A DNA stretch of 64,000 bases from assembly GCF_013177735.1 (NCBI RefSeq), contig NZ_WOEZ01000032.1, forward strand, positions 62,001 through 126,000, written 5' to 3'. Origin of the DNA: Paraburkholderia elongata. Lineage in GTDB: Bacteria > Pseudomonadota > Gammaproteobacteria > Burkholderiales > Burkholderiaceae. The notes beneath the pieces were generated by a model, which was not told the DNA's origin, made no database searches, and was given only the letters and a program-made list of their open reading frames with translations. The stretch's first letter is position 1, and each line of letters begins with the position of its first letter. Below, piece after piece: positions 42,640-51,379 of this stretch. The position numbers and the translations under genes were made by a program.

Positions 42640-43644
42640 ATGAATCTGAATTCCCGCAGGCATCCTGTCGCCAGGAAAATCGTGTCGATGTGCGTCGCGG
42701 CATCGGCGGTGTGGTGTGCGAGCGCGAGCCAGGCGGCCGACCAGCCTGTCGTCGGCCTCATCACCAAGACCGACACCAATCCGTTCTTCGTGAAGATGAA
42801 ACAGGGCGCCGAAGCGGCTGCCTCGAAAGACGGCGCCAAGCTGCTCACCGCCGCCGGCAAGTTCGACGGCGACAACGCGAGCCAGGTCACCGCCATCGAA
42901 AACATGATGACGGCCGGCGCGAAAGCGATTCTGATCACGCCCAGCGATACCAAAGCAATCGTGCCGAGCATCAAGAAAGCGCGCGCCGCCGGCGTGATGG
43001 TGGTCGCGCTCGACACGCCGACCGATCCGCAAGATGCCACCGACGCCCTCTTCGCCACCGACAACTTCAAAGCCGGCGTGCTGATCGGCAAGTACGCGAA
43101 AGCAGCCATGAACGGCAAGCCCGCGAAGATCGCCACGCTCGACCTTGCGCCCGGCGTATCGGTTGGCGTGCTGCGTCATAACGGCTTCCTGGAAGGCTTC
43201 GGCGTGAAGGACGGCGATCCGTCGATCGTCTGCAGCCAGGACACCCGCGGCGATCAGTCGAAGGGCCAGACGGCGATGGAAAACTGCCTGCAGAAATCAC
43301 CGGATATCAACGTGGTCTACACGATCAACGAACCGGCCGCGGCGGGTGCGTATCGCGCGCTCAAAGCGGCGGGCAAGGATAAGAGCGTGATGATCGTTTC
43401 CATCGACGGCGGCTGCGAAGGCGTACGCAATGTGACGGCCGGCGCGATTGCCGCGACCTCGCAGCAGTATCCGTTGAAGATGGCCGCGCTCGGCGTGACG
43501 GCGGGCGTCGACTATGCGAAGACCGGCAAGAAGGTCTCCGGCTATCAGGACACCGGTGTGACGCTGATCACCGACAAGCCGATGTCCGGCGTCGACAGCA
43601 AGGATACGAAGTACGGCCTCGACAACTGCTGGGGCAACAAGTAA
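42640..43644 (+). CDS. frcB: Fructose-type ABC transporter periplasmic binding protein
   Basis: 334 residues after a GGAGGAG ribosome-binding site. A signal peptide ends near SQAAD. The mature part reads VVGLITKTDTNPFFVKMKQG, ILITPSDTKAIVPSIKKARAAG, LFATDNFKAGVLIGKYAKAA, VVYTINEPAAAGAYRALKAAG and DGGCEGVRNV. These segments closely match what I recall of rhizobial FrcB, which binds fructose, ribose and mannose. It heads an frcB-frcC-frcA-ROK operon. The NEPAAAGAY and DTGVTLITDKP segments are good family markers. Confidence 0.88.
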   Translation: MNLNSRRHPVARKIVSMCVAASAVWCASASQAADQPVVGLITKTDTNPFFVKMKQGAEAAASKDGAKLLTAAGKFDGDNASQVTAIENMMTAGAKAILITPSDTKAIVPSIKKARAAGVMVVALDTPTDPQDATDALFATDNFKAGVLIGKYAKAAMNGKPAKIATLDLAPGVSVGVLRHNGFLEGFGVKDGDPSIVCSQDTRGDQSKGQTAMENCLQKSPDINVVYTINEPAAAGAYRALKAAGKDKSVMIVSIDGGCEGVRNVTAGAIAATSQQYPLKMAALGVTAGVDYAKTGKKVSGYQDTGVTLITDKPMSGVDSKDTKYGLDNCWGNK

Positions 43645-43657
43645 CGCGCATTGATCG

Positions 43658-43679
43658 GCGGCCCACTCCGATGGGCCGC
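43658..43679 (+). promoter_or_regulatory. Hairpin directly after frcB
   Basis: GCGGCCCA and TGGGCCGC form a perfect 8-bp stem with a 6-nt loop, 13 nt after the frcB stop. Its arms share GCGGCCC/GGGCCGC with the hairpin after the galactoside binding-protein gene at 32286. Confidence 0.55.
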
Positions 43680-43680
43680 T

Positions 43681-43712
43681 GGATTGCTGGATTGCTGGAT
43701 TGCTGGATTGCC
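43681..43712. repeat. Tandem octamer repeat between frcB and frcC
   Basis: Four copies of GGATTGCT, the last ending in C, lie head to tail immediately after the frcB hairpin. The repeat is noncoding and about 74 bp before the frcC start. Its copy number could vary by slippage. Confidence 0.85.
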
Positions 43713-43785
43713 GGCCGCCGGATGGCCGACCCCGGTTTTTGCCGTGTGGCCAGCCCGCCACGTTTATGCATTGAGGACACCTATC

Positions 43786-44772
43786 ATGTCGACCCCTTCC
43801 GCGCCCGTGGGCCACTCACGCCCCTTCACCGACCGCTTGCCGTCGCTCGCTGAAATCGGACCGCTGATCGCCCTGCTGCTGGCCTGTGGCTTCTTCATTT
43901 CGCAGAGCAACCGGTTCCTGTCGTTCCAGAACCTCTCGCTGATCCTGCAACAGACGATGGTGGTCGCCGTTATCGCCATCGGCCAGACGCTGATCGTGCT
44001 GACGGGCGGGATCGATCTGTCGTGCGGGATGGTGATGGCGTTCGGCTCGATCATCATGACCAAATTCGCGGTCACGCTCGGCGTGCCGCCCATTCTCGCG
44101 ATTCTGTGCGGCGTCGCCGCGAGCACGCTGTTCGGTGCGCTCAACGGCGTGCTGATCACACGCATCAAACTGCCCGCCTTCATCGTCACGCTCGGTACGC
44201 TGAACATCGCGTTCGCGCTCACGCAGATCTATTCGAACGCGGAGAGCGTCTCGAATCTGCCGGACGCGATCATGTTCCTCGGCAACACGTTCAAGCTCGG
44301 CCCCGCCGACGTCACCTACGGCACCGTCCTCACGCTGCTGATGTACGTGGCGACGTGGTTCGTCTTGCGCGACACCGTGCCCGGCCGGCATCTGTATGCG
44401 CTCGGCAATAACCCCGAAGCCGCGCGCCTGATGGGCCTCTCGTCGCAGAAGATTTTGCTCACCGTGTATTCGCTGGCCGGGGCGATCTACGGTATCGCTG
44501 CGCTGTTGTCGGTGTCGCGCACCGGCGTCGGCGATCCGCAGGCAGGGCAAACCGAGAACCTCGACAGCATTACGGCGGTGGTGCTGGGCGGCACGAGTCT
44601 GTTCGGCGGACGTGGCTCGATTGTCGGCACACTGCTCGGCGCGCTGATCGTCGGCGTGTTTCGTAATGGCCTGACGCTGATCGGTGTCTCTTCGGTCTAC
44701 CAGGTGTTGATCACCGGCATGCTGGTGATTCTCGCGGTCGCCGCGGACAAACTTTCCCATCGTCGCGGTTGA
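43786..44772 (+). CDS. frcC: Fructose-type ABC transporter permease
   Basis: 328 residues from the ATG at 43786 with GAGGA upstream; the frame is open 45 codons earlier through the octamer repeat but that is not protein-like. The BPD_transp_2 hallmark GQTLIVLTGGIDLSCGMVMAFGS and the late VLGGTSLFGGRGSIVGTLLGALIVG are clear, with about ten helices. It forms the channel for the FrcB-bound sugar. A 126-bp gap with a duplicated GACCAGAGT element separates it from frcA. Confidence 0.9.
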   Translation: MSTPSAPVGHSRPFTDRLPSLAEIGPLIALLLACGFFISQSNRFLSFQNLSLILQQTMVVAVIAIGQTLIVLTGGIDLSCGMVMAFGSIIMTKFAVTLGVPPILAILCGVAASTLFGALNGVLITRIKLPAFIVTLGTLNIAFALTQIYSNAESVSNLPDAIMFLGNTFKLGPADVTYGTVLTLLMYVATWFVLRDTVPGRHLYALGNNPEAARLMGLSSQKILLTVYSLAGAIYGIAALLSVSRTGVGDPQAGQTENLDSITAVVLGGTSLFGGRGSIVGTLLGALIVGVFRNGLTLIGVSSVYQVLITGMLVILAVAADKLSHRRG

Positions 44773-44790
44773 GCACTCATCGCAATTATC

Positions 44791-44886
44791 TTGCATGGGA
44801 CCAGAGTAAGTGCTTTGCATGGGACCAGAGTAACGCGCTGAAGCGCGAACTCTGGTCGACAGCTAAAGCGCCAACTCTGGTCGACA
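44791..44886 (+). repeat. Duplicated GACCAGAGT repeat element between frcC and frcA
   Basis: TTGCATGGGACCAGAGTAA occurs at 44791-44809 and 44815-44833, followed by AACTCTGGTCGACA at 44848-44861 and 44873-44886. The two forward and two inverted copies can form nested or alternative hairpins. The element ends 12 bp before the frcA ATG. A single-copy version lies before the MalF-type gene at 32213-32257. Confidence 0.8.
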
Positions 44887-44898
44887 CTGGAGCCTGTC

Positions 44899-45696
44899 AT
44901 GTCGACACCTACTTCCGCTTCTGCCGTGATGCCTGTTCTGCAGGCACGCGGACTCGTCAAACGCTACGGCAACGTCACGGCGCTCGACGGCTGCGATTTC
45001 GAAGTGCTGCCCGGCGAGATTCTTGCCGTGATCGGCGATAACGGCGCGGGCAAGTCGTCGTTGATCAAGGCGCTTTCGGGCGCCACCGTCCCCGATGAAG
45101 GCGACATCCTGCTAGACGGCAAGCCGGTCAAATTCCGCAGCCCTTTGGATGCACGCGCTCAAGGCATCGAAACCGTGTATCAGGAACTCGCGGTAGCGCC
45201 CGCCATGAGCATCGCCGAAAACCTGTTTCTCGCCCGTGAGCTCGTCAAACCAGGCTGGCGCGGCTCGATCTTCAAGATGATCGACAAGCGCCGCATGCTC
45301 GAGGAAGCCACCGCGCACATGAAGGATCTGCAAATCGGCATCCGGTCGATGCGCCAGGCGGTCGAAACCTTATCCGGCGGCCAGCGCCAAGGCGTGGCTG
45401 TCGCGCGCAGCGCGGCGTTCGCGCGGCATGTGGTGATTCTCGATGAGCCCACTGCCGCGCTCGGCGTGAAAGAAGGCAACATGGTGCTCGAACTGATCCG
45501 CCGCGTGCGCGAGCGCGGGCTGCCGGTGATCCTCATCAGCCATAACATGCCACACGTGTTCGAAGTCGCGGACCGCATTCATATCCAGCGACTCGGCCGC
45601 CGCGCAGCGATCGTGAACACCAAAGACATCCACATGTCGGAGGCCGTGGCGATCATGACGGGCGCGAAGACAGCGGACGTCAAGGCGATTGCATGA
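44899..45696 (+). CDS. frcA: Fructose-type ABC transporter ATPase
   Basis: 265 residues with one nucleotide-binding domain: Walker A GDNGAGKSSLIKALSG, signature LSGGQRQGVAVARSAAF, Walker B VVILDEPTAALGV and the switch His in VILISHNMPH. A single-domain ATPase is characteristic of FrcA rather than the double-domain RbsA/XylG type. GGAG lies 7 nt before the ATG. It completes the FrcBCA importer. Confidence 0.9.
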   Translation: MSTPTSASAVMPVLQARGLVKRYGNVTALDGCDFEVLPGEILAVIGDNGAGKSSLIKALSGATVPDEGDILLDGKPVKFRSPLDARAQGIETVYQELAVAPAMSIAENLFLARELVKPGWRGSIFKMIDKRRMLEEATAHMKDLQIGIRSMRQAVETLSGGQRQGVAVARSAAFARHVVILDEPTAALGVKEGNMVLELIRRVRERGLPVILISHNMPHVFEVADRIHIQRLGRRAAIVNTKDIHMSEAVAIMTGAKTADVKAIA

Positions 45697-45726
45697 TGCA
45701 TGCATCCCGCTAAGGGGCACGCGACG

Positions 45727-46953
45727 ATGGAAACTACCGGCACCCGTTCGCCCCTTAAACGCACGGTCGGCTCCAATCAGGTCGGCATGCGGCAGTTCAA
45801 TGAACGAATCGTCTTGCAGGCGATCCGTTTGCATGGGCCGCTGCCGAAAGCCGACGTGGGCCGTCTCACGCGTCTGTCGATGCAGACGGTGTCGATGATC
45901 GTCGATCGTCTGATCGACGACGGCCTGCTCGAGAAGCAGGCGCGCGTGCGCGGCCGCATCGGTCAACCCTCGGTGCCAATCGCGTTGCGGGCCGACGGCG
46001 CGTACACCATCGGCATCAAGGTGGGACGCCGCAGTCTCGACGTGCTGGCGATGGATTTCGCAGGCCACGTGGTGTGCCGCGATGTATTCGACTATACCTA
46101 TCCCGATCCGCGCACGCTATTCCCCGCGCTCGAAAGCAAACTGGCGCGCGTGAATCAGACACTCGGCGCCAAGGCGAACAAAGTGGTTGGCGTGGGCGTG
46201 GCGGCGCCGTTGTGGCTCGGCGGCTGGCGCGACTTTCTCGGCGCGCCGCCCGAAGCGCTGGAAGCGTGGCACGAGATCGACTTGCGCAGTCGCATCGCAA
46301 CGATGACGGGCTTGCCCGTCGAGTTCGCTAAAGACACCACCGCCGCCTGCGCGGCCGAACTCGTCATGGGCCAGGGCCGCGGGATTCACAATTTTCTATA
46401 CTTGTTCGTCGGGACGTTTATCGGCGGCGGTCTGGTGATCGACGGACGCTTGCATGCCGGACCGCACGACAACGCGGGCGCGGTCGGTTCGATACCGCTG
46501 CGGGACGGCAGCGCTCGCAAACCCGCGCGGCAACTGCTGCACGCGGCATCGGGCTTTGTTCTGGAACGGCTGTTGGGCGAAGCGGGCGCGCCGTCCGCCG
46601 CCGCGCATGATCATCGCGCGTTGTCGCCTGAACTGTGGCGGCTGACCGAACAATGGCTCGACACCGCTTGCCCTGCCATCGCCAGTGCGTTGACCAATGC
46701 GGCTGCCTTGCTCGACCTGGAAGCGGTGGTGATCGACGGTGAACTCGACCGGCAACTGGTCCGCGAAATCATCCGCCGAACCGAGCGTGTGCTCGATCGC
46801 TTTGAATGGGAAGGAATGGTGCGTCCGCAACTACTGGAAGGCACCATCGGCGCCGATGCGCGGGCAATGGGCGGTGCGATTCTGCCGCTGTACGCGCATT
46901 TCGCGCCCGTGCACGAGCTTTTTCTTAAGCCGGCGACGGACGCGGGATATTAG
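45727..46953 (+). CDS. ROK-family transcriptional regulator of the frc operon
   Basis: 408 residues from the ATG at 45727, preceded by AAGGGG; an ATG nine codons earlier lacks a ribosome-binding site. A winged helix (NERIVLQAIRLHGPLPKADVG ... TVSMIVDRLIDDGLL) is followed by a ROK sugar-kinase-like domain (TIGIKVGRRSLDVLAMDFAG, VGVGVAAPLW, KDTTAACAAELVMGQGRG, FVGTFIGGGLVIDG). The Cys-rich zinc motif common in ROK proteins is not visible after DNAGAVGSIPL. It is probably the operon's sugar-sensing repressor, as FrcR is in rhizobia. It ends 10 bp from the convergent PBP gene. Confidence 0.87.
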   Translation: METTGTRSPLKRTVGSNQVGMRQFNERIVLQAIRLHGPLPKADVGRLTRLSMQTVSMIVDRLIDDGLLEKQARVRGRIGQPSVPIALRADGAYTIGIKVGRRSLDVLAMDFAGHVVCRDVFDYTYPDPRTLFPALESKLARVNQTLGAKANKVVGVGVAAPLWLGGWRDFLGAPPEALEAWHEIDLRSRIATMTGLPVEFAKDTTAACAAELVMGQGRGIHNFLYLFVGTFIGGGLVIDGRLHAGPHDNAGAVGSIPLRDGSARKPARQLLHAASGFVLERLLGEAGAPSAAAHDHRALSPELWRLTEQWLDTACPAIASALTNAAALLDLEAVVIDGELDRQLVREIIRRTERVLDRFEWEGMVRPQLLEGTIGADARAMGGAILPLYAHFAPVHELFLKPATDAGY

Positions 46954-46963
46954 GTTTCGCTGC

Positions 46964-49900
46964 TCATTGCACGGCCACCTTCGTCACCGAAGCCGTCTTG
47001 GCAGGCGGGTTCTGCAACAACGGTTGCAACACCGGCGCGAGCGTCTTCAGCAACTGCACCGAGAGCGCACTCGTGAAATCGTAATGGGCTGCATACGGCT
47101 CATGCACCCAGGCGGTCAGCGTGCCGTAGAAGCGGTCGCCCATCACAAACACGAAGGTTGCGCTGCGGTTCACCTTGCGCGACTCGATCAGGCGCGCGCC
47201 TTTGGCCCACACATTGAAGCGCTGATCGCCGGTGCCGGTCTTGCCGTAAATCTCGAGTGTCTGACCATCAGGGAACGTCATCCCCTGCGCGAGACGCTTG
47301 GCCGTACCGCCTAATACGACATCACGCAACAGCCCCCTGACAACCCCGGCGATCTCCGGTGACAACTGCTGCTGCGGCGCTACCGTCGCGCGCTGGAAAT
47401 GCGTTTCGTACGGCGTGTTTTTCGCGAAATCGAGTTGCGTGAGGCTTTCCGTCGGCACCTTGTTGCCGTCGTTGGCAATCACGCCGATCAGTTGCGCGAG
47501 CGCAGCCGGCCGGTCGCCGGACGCGCCGATCGCCGCCGCAAACGACGGCGTGAGTGTCGCAAACGGATAGCCGAGCGCCTGCCACGCTTTGCCGATCGCA
47601 TCGTACGCGCGCAGTTCGACCATCCGTTTGATGCGGCGGTCCTGGGTGGCGTGATAGCGGGTCTTGAAGAGCCACGAATACGTCGACAGACGCACTTCGC
47701 GGCTCGCGTTTTGCATCTGGTCGAGCGTCGCATCGGGATGGGTGCGCAGATAGTTGAGAGTCCACAGTTCCAGCGGATGCACGCTCGAGATGTAGCCACG
47801 GTCGTTCAGATTGAAGCGGTCGATCGCATACTTGTCGTACAGATTCGCCAGATCCTCATCGTCCGTCACGGAGGCAGCCGGCGTGTTCTTCAACGCGGCA
47901 CGCATCTTCGCGTTGAACCACGCATTCGATTCGTCCGGTGCCACACTGCGCAACACCGTCGCCACTTTAGGCGGCGATTTGCGCACGCCGAGCAGCAGCA
48001 AAGCCAGTTGCTGATCGGGCGTTTTGCCGTGGTACTTCGTGTAGAAACGATTCATGTACACGCGGCTTTCCTGATCTGCGAAACGCGTGAGATACATCTT
48101 GCGGATCGCCGGATCGCCCAGCCATTGCGATGACGGCCCGGTGGTCTGCACCATCTCATAGTGGACGATATCGCGCATCAGCCGCACGAACACCAGATTC
48201 ACCGAATGCTGGAATGCGCGGTGCACGGTGAGAATGCGACTGTTGTCGTCGGAGTCGAAATTGTTGAAGCTCTGCGCGCCGCCGCCCGTATAAAACGTTT
48301 CGCCCGGACTCGCCGAGTATTTGCGTTCCACGGCCGCATCAAGCATGGCTTGCAGCGAGCGGTCCGAGGTATGCACCAGATAGTCGAGCGCCCAGCGCGT
48401 GAGCTGATCATTCGGATCGGGCTTCACGGCTTTCAGCTCCGCTGTGCTCAGCGGGGCATAACGCGTATGCAGGTCGGAAACGATCTGCAAATACGTCACC
48501 ACGGTACGCATTTTCGCGGTCGAACCGAGATTCAGCCGGGCGCCGGAGTTGATGTCGAATGGCTGGTTGACGCTATCGGTTTGCACCCGCACGAGGTTCG
48601 CGCCGTCGCGCCGTTCGAACAGCGTGAAGCTATAGGCGATTTTCGACGGGTCGTCGGAAGCGCGCAGCATTTCATAGCCGACGATCCCGGCGGCTTTCGC
48701 GCCGTCGCGCGTCGCGGCGGCGGCGAGGCGTTCACTCACGGCCTGCTGCACGGCGTTGTTGAGCGTGCCTGTCGCCTGCAAGTCGAGCCGGTCGAGTTCA
48801 TAGAAACTCGGAATGCCGAGCGCCGTCAACAGATGCGAGCGCATCGACGTCACGGCCTTGCGCGACACGAACGAGTCCGCGTTCTGCGTATCGTTCGGTC
48901 CGTGGCGCAGATCCACTTGCGCGGACAGCGCGGCATCACGCAGCGCAATCGGTATGACACCACCGTTCGCCAGCAACCGTATATAGCTATCCGTCAGACG
49001 TTCGAGTTCGGCATAGCCGTGACGCAGGAAATACGACGGCGCGCGCTGCGCGATCATCAGCGAAAGTACCTGGCGAAACGCGACGCTCTGCTCGGCAAGA
49101 TTCTCTTCTGTCGACGGTGCTTTGAGAATGCGGTTGACGTCGTTGAAATCGCAACCGTACCAGGCGGCCAGACCGTCGCCAATCCCGTTGATTTCGCCGA
49201 TACCCGGTTGCGCGGCCAGTGGCACCGAGTTGAGATAGTGGACGACGATCTGCTGGCGCGCGGGCATGGTCTGCGGGCCATTCAGATAAGCGCGTACCGA
49301 GGCCGATGCGATTTGCCGCAATTTCTCCGGCGGCGTTGCCGTGCGCCCCCCCGCGGAGTGGCGGAACTTCTCGATTTGCGTAGCAAGCGTGCTGCCGCCC
49401 GGCGTCGCCTGATGCCGGTCGAACACGCGCGCGCCCTGGTCGACTAGCGCGCGGCTAAAGCGCCCCCAGTCGATCGCCGGATTGCGGTTCGGCTGATCCG
49501 GATCGAGCAGATAGCGGTCTTCGATAAACAGCAGCGAATTGACGACAAGCGGCGGGACCGAATCGAAGCTGTCATAAACGCGGCCCGGAAACTGTGCACC
49601 AAAGAGCGGCGTGCCGGTACCGTCGAAGAGTTGCAGCCCCGCCTGATCTTTTTCGGCGTAGGGAATAAATAGACCGTTATCGGCCAGCGACAGCATCCGC
49701 TCGGAATCACGCGACTGTGCGCTGATTTCAAACCCGCGTTGCAGCAATCGCTGCTGGAACGACGGCAGCAACGCGTAGCCGAGGCGGCTGTCGTAGGGGC
49801 CTTTGTCTGACTGAGGGAATCGGATGGAATGACTTGGACCGTCGTCGACGGAAAAACCCACGTCGCGTGTAAGTTCGGAGAGATAGCGTGCCTGCAGTCG

Positions 49901-50044
49901 AGACGTTTCGATCTCGACCTGGATAAAGCGGGCCGCCAAAGCCAGCGCGAGCAGAAATGCCGCTACCAGGCCCCATTTGAGCCACTTCCTTACGGACGCC
50001 GTGCCTGTCGCGCGAAGCGGTAACCGAACCAGTGGCCGATTCAT
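46964..50044 (-). CDS. Bifunctional PBP1-like peptidoglycan synthase (transglycosylase/transpeptidase)
   Basis: 1026 residues from the ATG at 50044, with GGAGA upstream. One N-terminal membrane anchor (WGLVAAFLLALALAARFI) leads to a GT51 transglycosylase domain (LLFIEDRYLLDP, TPGGSTLATQIEKFRHS). The transpeptidase domain has SxxK as GSTAK in RLNLGSTAKMRTV, a later HSVN, and KTG in YGKTGTGDQRF. The length exceeds standard PBP1a because of a large linker and inserts. It would make and crosslink peptidoglycan in the periplasm. It is a lone gene, so it is probably an accessory synthase beyond the housekeeping PBP1a. Confidence 0.82.
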   Translation of the reverse strand: MNRPLVRLPLRATGTASVRKWLKWGLVAAFLLALALAARFIQVEIETSRLQARYLSELTRDVGFSVDDGPSHSIRFPQSDKGPYDSRLGYALLPSFQQRLLQRGFEISAQSRDSERMLSLADNGLFIPYAEKDQAGLQLFDGTGTPLFGAQFPGRVYDSFDSVPPLVVNSLLFIEDRYLLDPDQPNRNPAIDWGRFSRALVDQGARVFDRHQATPGGSTLATQIEKFRHSAGGRTATPPEKLRQIASASVRAYLNGPQTMPARQQIVVHYLNSVPLAAQPGIGEINGIGDGLAAWYGCDFNDVNRILKAPSTEENLAEQSVAFRQVLSLMIAQRAPSYFLRHGYAELERLTDSYIRLLANGGVIPIALRDAALSAQVDLRHGPNDTQNADSFVSRKAVTSMRSHLLTALGIPSFYELDRLDLQATGTLNNAVQQAVSERLAAAATRDGAKAAGIVGYEMLRASDDPSKIAYSFTLFERRDGANLVRVQTDSVNQPFDINSGARLNLGSTAKMRTVVTYLQIVSDLHTRYAPLSTAELKAVKPDPNDQLTRWALDYLVHTSDRSLQAMLDAAVERKYSASPGETFYTGGGAQSFNNFDSDDNSRILTVHRAFQHSVNLVFVRLMRDIVHYEMVQTTGPSSQWLGDPAIRKMYLTRFADQESRVYMNRFYTKYHGKTPDQQLALLLLGVRKSPPKVATVLRSVAPDESNAWFNAKMRAALKNTPAASVTDDEDLANLYDKYAIDRFNLNDRGYISSVHPLELWTLNYLRTHPDATLDQMQNASREVRLSTYSWLFKTRYHATQDRRIKRMVELRAYDAIGKAWQALGYPFATLTPSFAAAIGASGDRPAALAQLIGVIANDGNKVPTESLTQLDFAKNTPYETHFQRATVAPQQQLSPEIAGVVRGLLRDVVLGGTAKRLAQGMTFPDGQTLEIYGKTGTGDQRFNVWAKGARLIESRKVNRSATFVFVMGDRFYGTLTAWVHEPYAAHYDFTSALSVQLLKTLAPVLQPLLQNPPAKTASVTKVAVQ

Positions 50045-50226
50045 GGCTGCTCTCCCCGAGCGTGCGCCATGCTCTTGATTCTGGCGCACCTTCAATCAAG
50101 TGTAGCGCGGAAAACGAGCATGCATTCGGTTCGGATTTACCCGAGAGTGTCGTCGCCGCAACACCCCTTCGCAAGACATGGCGGCGCGCCGCTTGGCGTG
50201 AGATATTGAACGTCTGTCTTGAGTCG

Positions 50227-50252
50227 AAAAACCGCTGTTTCAAGCGGTTTTT
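50227..50252 (-). terminator. Intrinsic terminator of the LysR gene at 50240
   Basis: AAAAACCGCT and AGCGGTTTTT form a 10-bp stem with a 6-nt loop followed by T residues on the minus strand. The LysR stop codon lies in the loop. Confidence 0.75.
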
Positions 50253-51211
50253 TGCTTCTGCATCACCTGATCCACGACCTGCCCCGATTTTCGTCCTCGC
50301 AACAACTCGATGAATTGCTCGGCCGGCGGCGACAGCACGCCGCCTTTGCGCGTCACAATGCCGAAGGTTTGCGAAGGCGACTTCAGTTTGACCGGCACGA
50401 AGCGCAACATTTTCTGCCGCACGAACAACTCCGCGATCGCGGTCGGTAAGAGTGACGCCAGATCGGCACTGCTTTGCAGTAACGCGACTGTCACAAAGGT
50501 GGAAGCGGTCGAGATCGGGTTGTCCGGCATGTCGAGTCCAGCCAGATCCATCTCCCGTTCGAGTAACGCGTGCAACGGCATATGCGAGGGATACATCACC
50601 CAGCGGTGGCCTGCCAGGTCACGCAGTTTCAATTCCTTCCTGGGCAATGGCGGATGGCCATAACCCACCACCACGGATAACGGCTCGTCTCCGAGCGGAC
50701 GATAGTGATATTTCGACGGATCGGCGGCGACTGCCGCACGGCCGATCACCAGATCGAGCCGGCCTTCGTCGAGTTGCAGCAGCATGCGCGCGCTCGTGTC
50801 TTCCACCACTTCGATCGATAGTCCTGGATGCCCGGCATGCAGATCATTCAGTGCCGGCACGACACACTCGGGAATCGCGCCCATGATCGCCCCGATCGCG
50901 AGACGCCCGCCACGCCCCGAACGGATCTCGGCGACGTCCTGGCATAACGCGGTGAGATCCGTCGCCAGGAGCCGCGCGTAGCGGATCACGCAGTGGCCGA
51001 GCTCGTTCGGAATCATGCCGCTCTTTGAGCGCTCGAAGAGCGGCGCCTCGAACATCGACTCCAGTTCCTGTAACGCCTTGCTGGCGGCCGACTGCGTCAT
51101 CGACATCGCGCCGGCTGCTTTGTGCAGCGACGTGTGGTCGTCGAGCGCGATCAGCAATTGCAGTTGCTTCATGCGCAGTCTCGACAGCAGAACGTTCAGG
51201 GTGTCTTTCAT
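50240..51211 (-). CDS. LysR-family transcriptional regulator
   Basis: 323 residues from the ATG at 51211; the frame is open farther but MKDTLNVLLSRLRMKQLQLL is the normal beginning for the GbpR/CbbR-like subgroup. Helix-turn-helix: HKAAGAMSMTQSAASKALQE. The effector domain (RLAIGAIMGAIPECVVPALN, RLDLVIGRAAVAADPSKYHY) matches sugar-acid regulators of the galactose-binding-protein-regulator type. It is divergent from the 2-keto-3-deoxyarabonate dehydratase-like gene 168 bp away, its likely target. Confidence 0.86.
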   Translation of the reverse strand: MKDTLNVLLSRLRMKQLQLLIALDDHTSLHKAAGAMSMTQSAASKALQELESMFEAPLFERSKSGMIPNELGHCVIRYARLLATDLTALCQDVAEIRSGRGGRLAIGAIMGAIPECVVPALNDLHAGHPGLSIEVVEDTSARMLLQLDEGRLDLVIGRAAVAADPSKYHYRPLGDEPLSVVVGYGHPPLPRKELKLRDLAGHRWVMYPSHMPLHALLEREMDLAGLDMPDNPISTASTFVTVALLQSSADLASLLPTAIAELFVRQKMLRFVPVKLKSPSQTFGIVTRKGGVLSPPAEQFIELLRGRKSGQVVDQVMQKQKTA

Positions 51212-51379
51212 GGCATGCCTGGAAGCTGCGGGGTGAGTCGCAAAAGCGATCACAAGATGGAAACAATTCAATATACCCGCCACGCACGCGGCCGTATAGT
51301 CAACGGCGGAGACATTCAAAAACCCACGCCTAATCACCGCATCACGTCATCACCTCACCTCAGCACAACGCCCATCACC

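Noticed and set aside
48161..49447. 428-codon plus-strand frame
   Set aside because: Antisense to the PBP1-like gene; Arg/His-rich with no domain.
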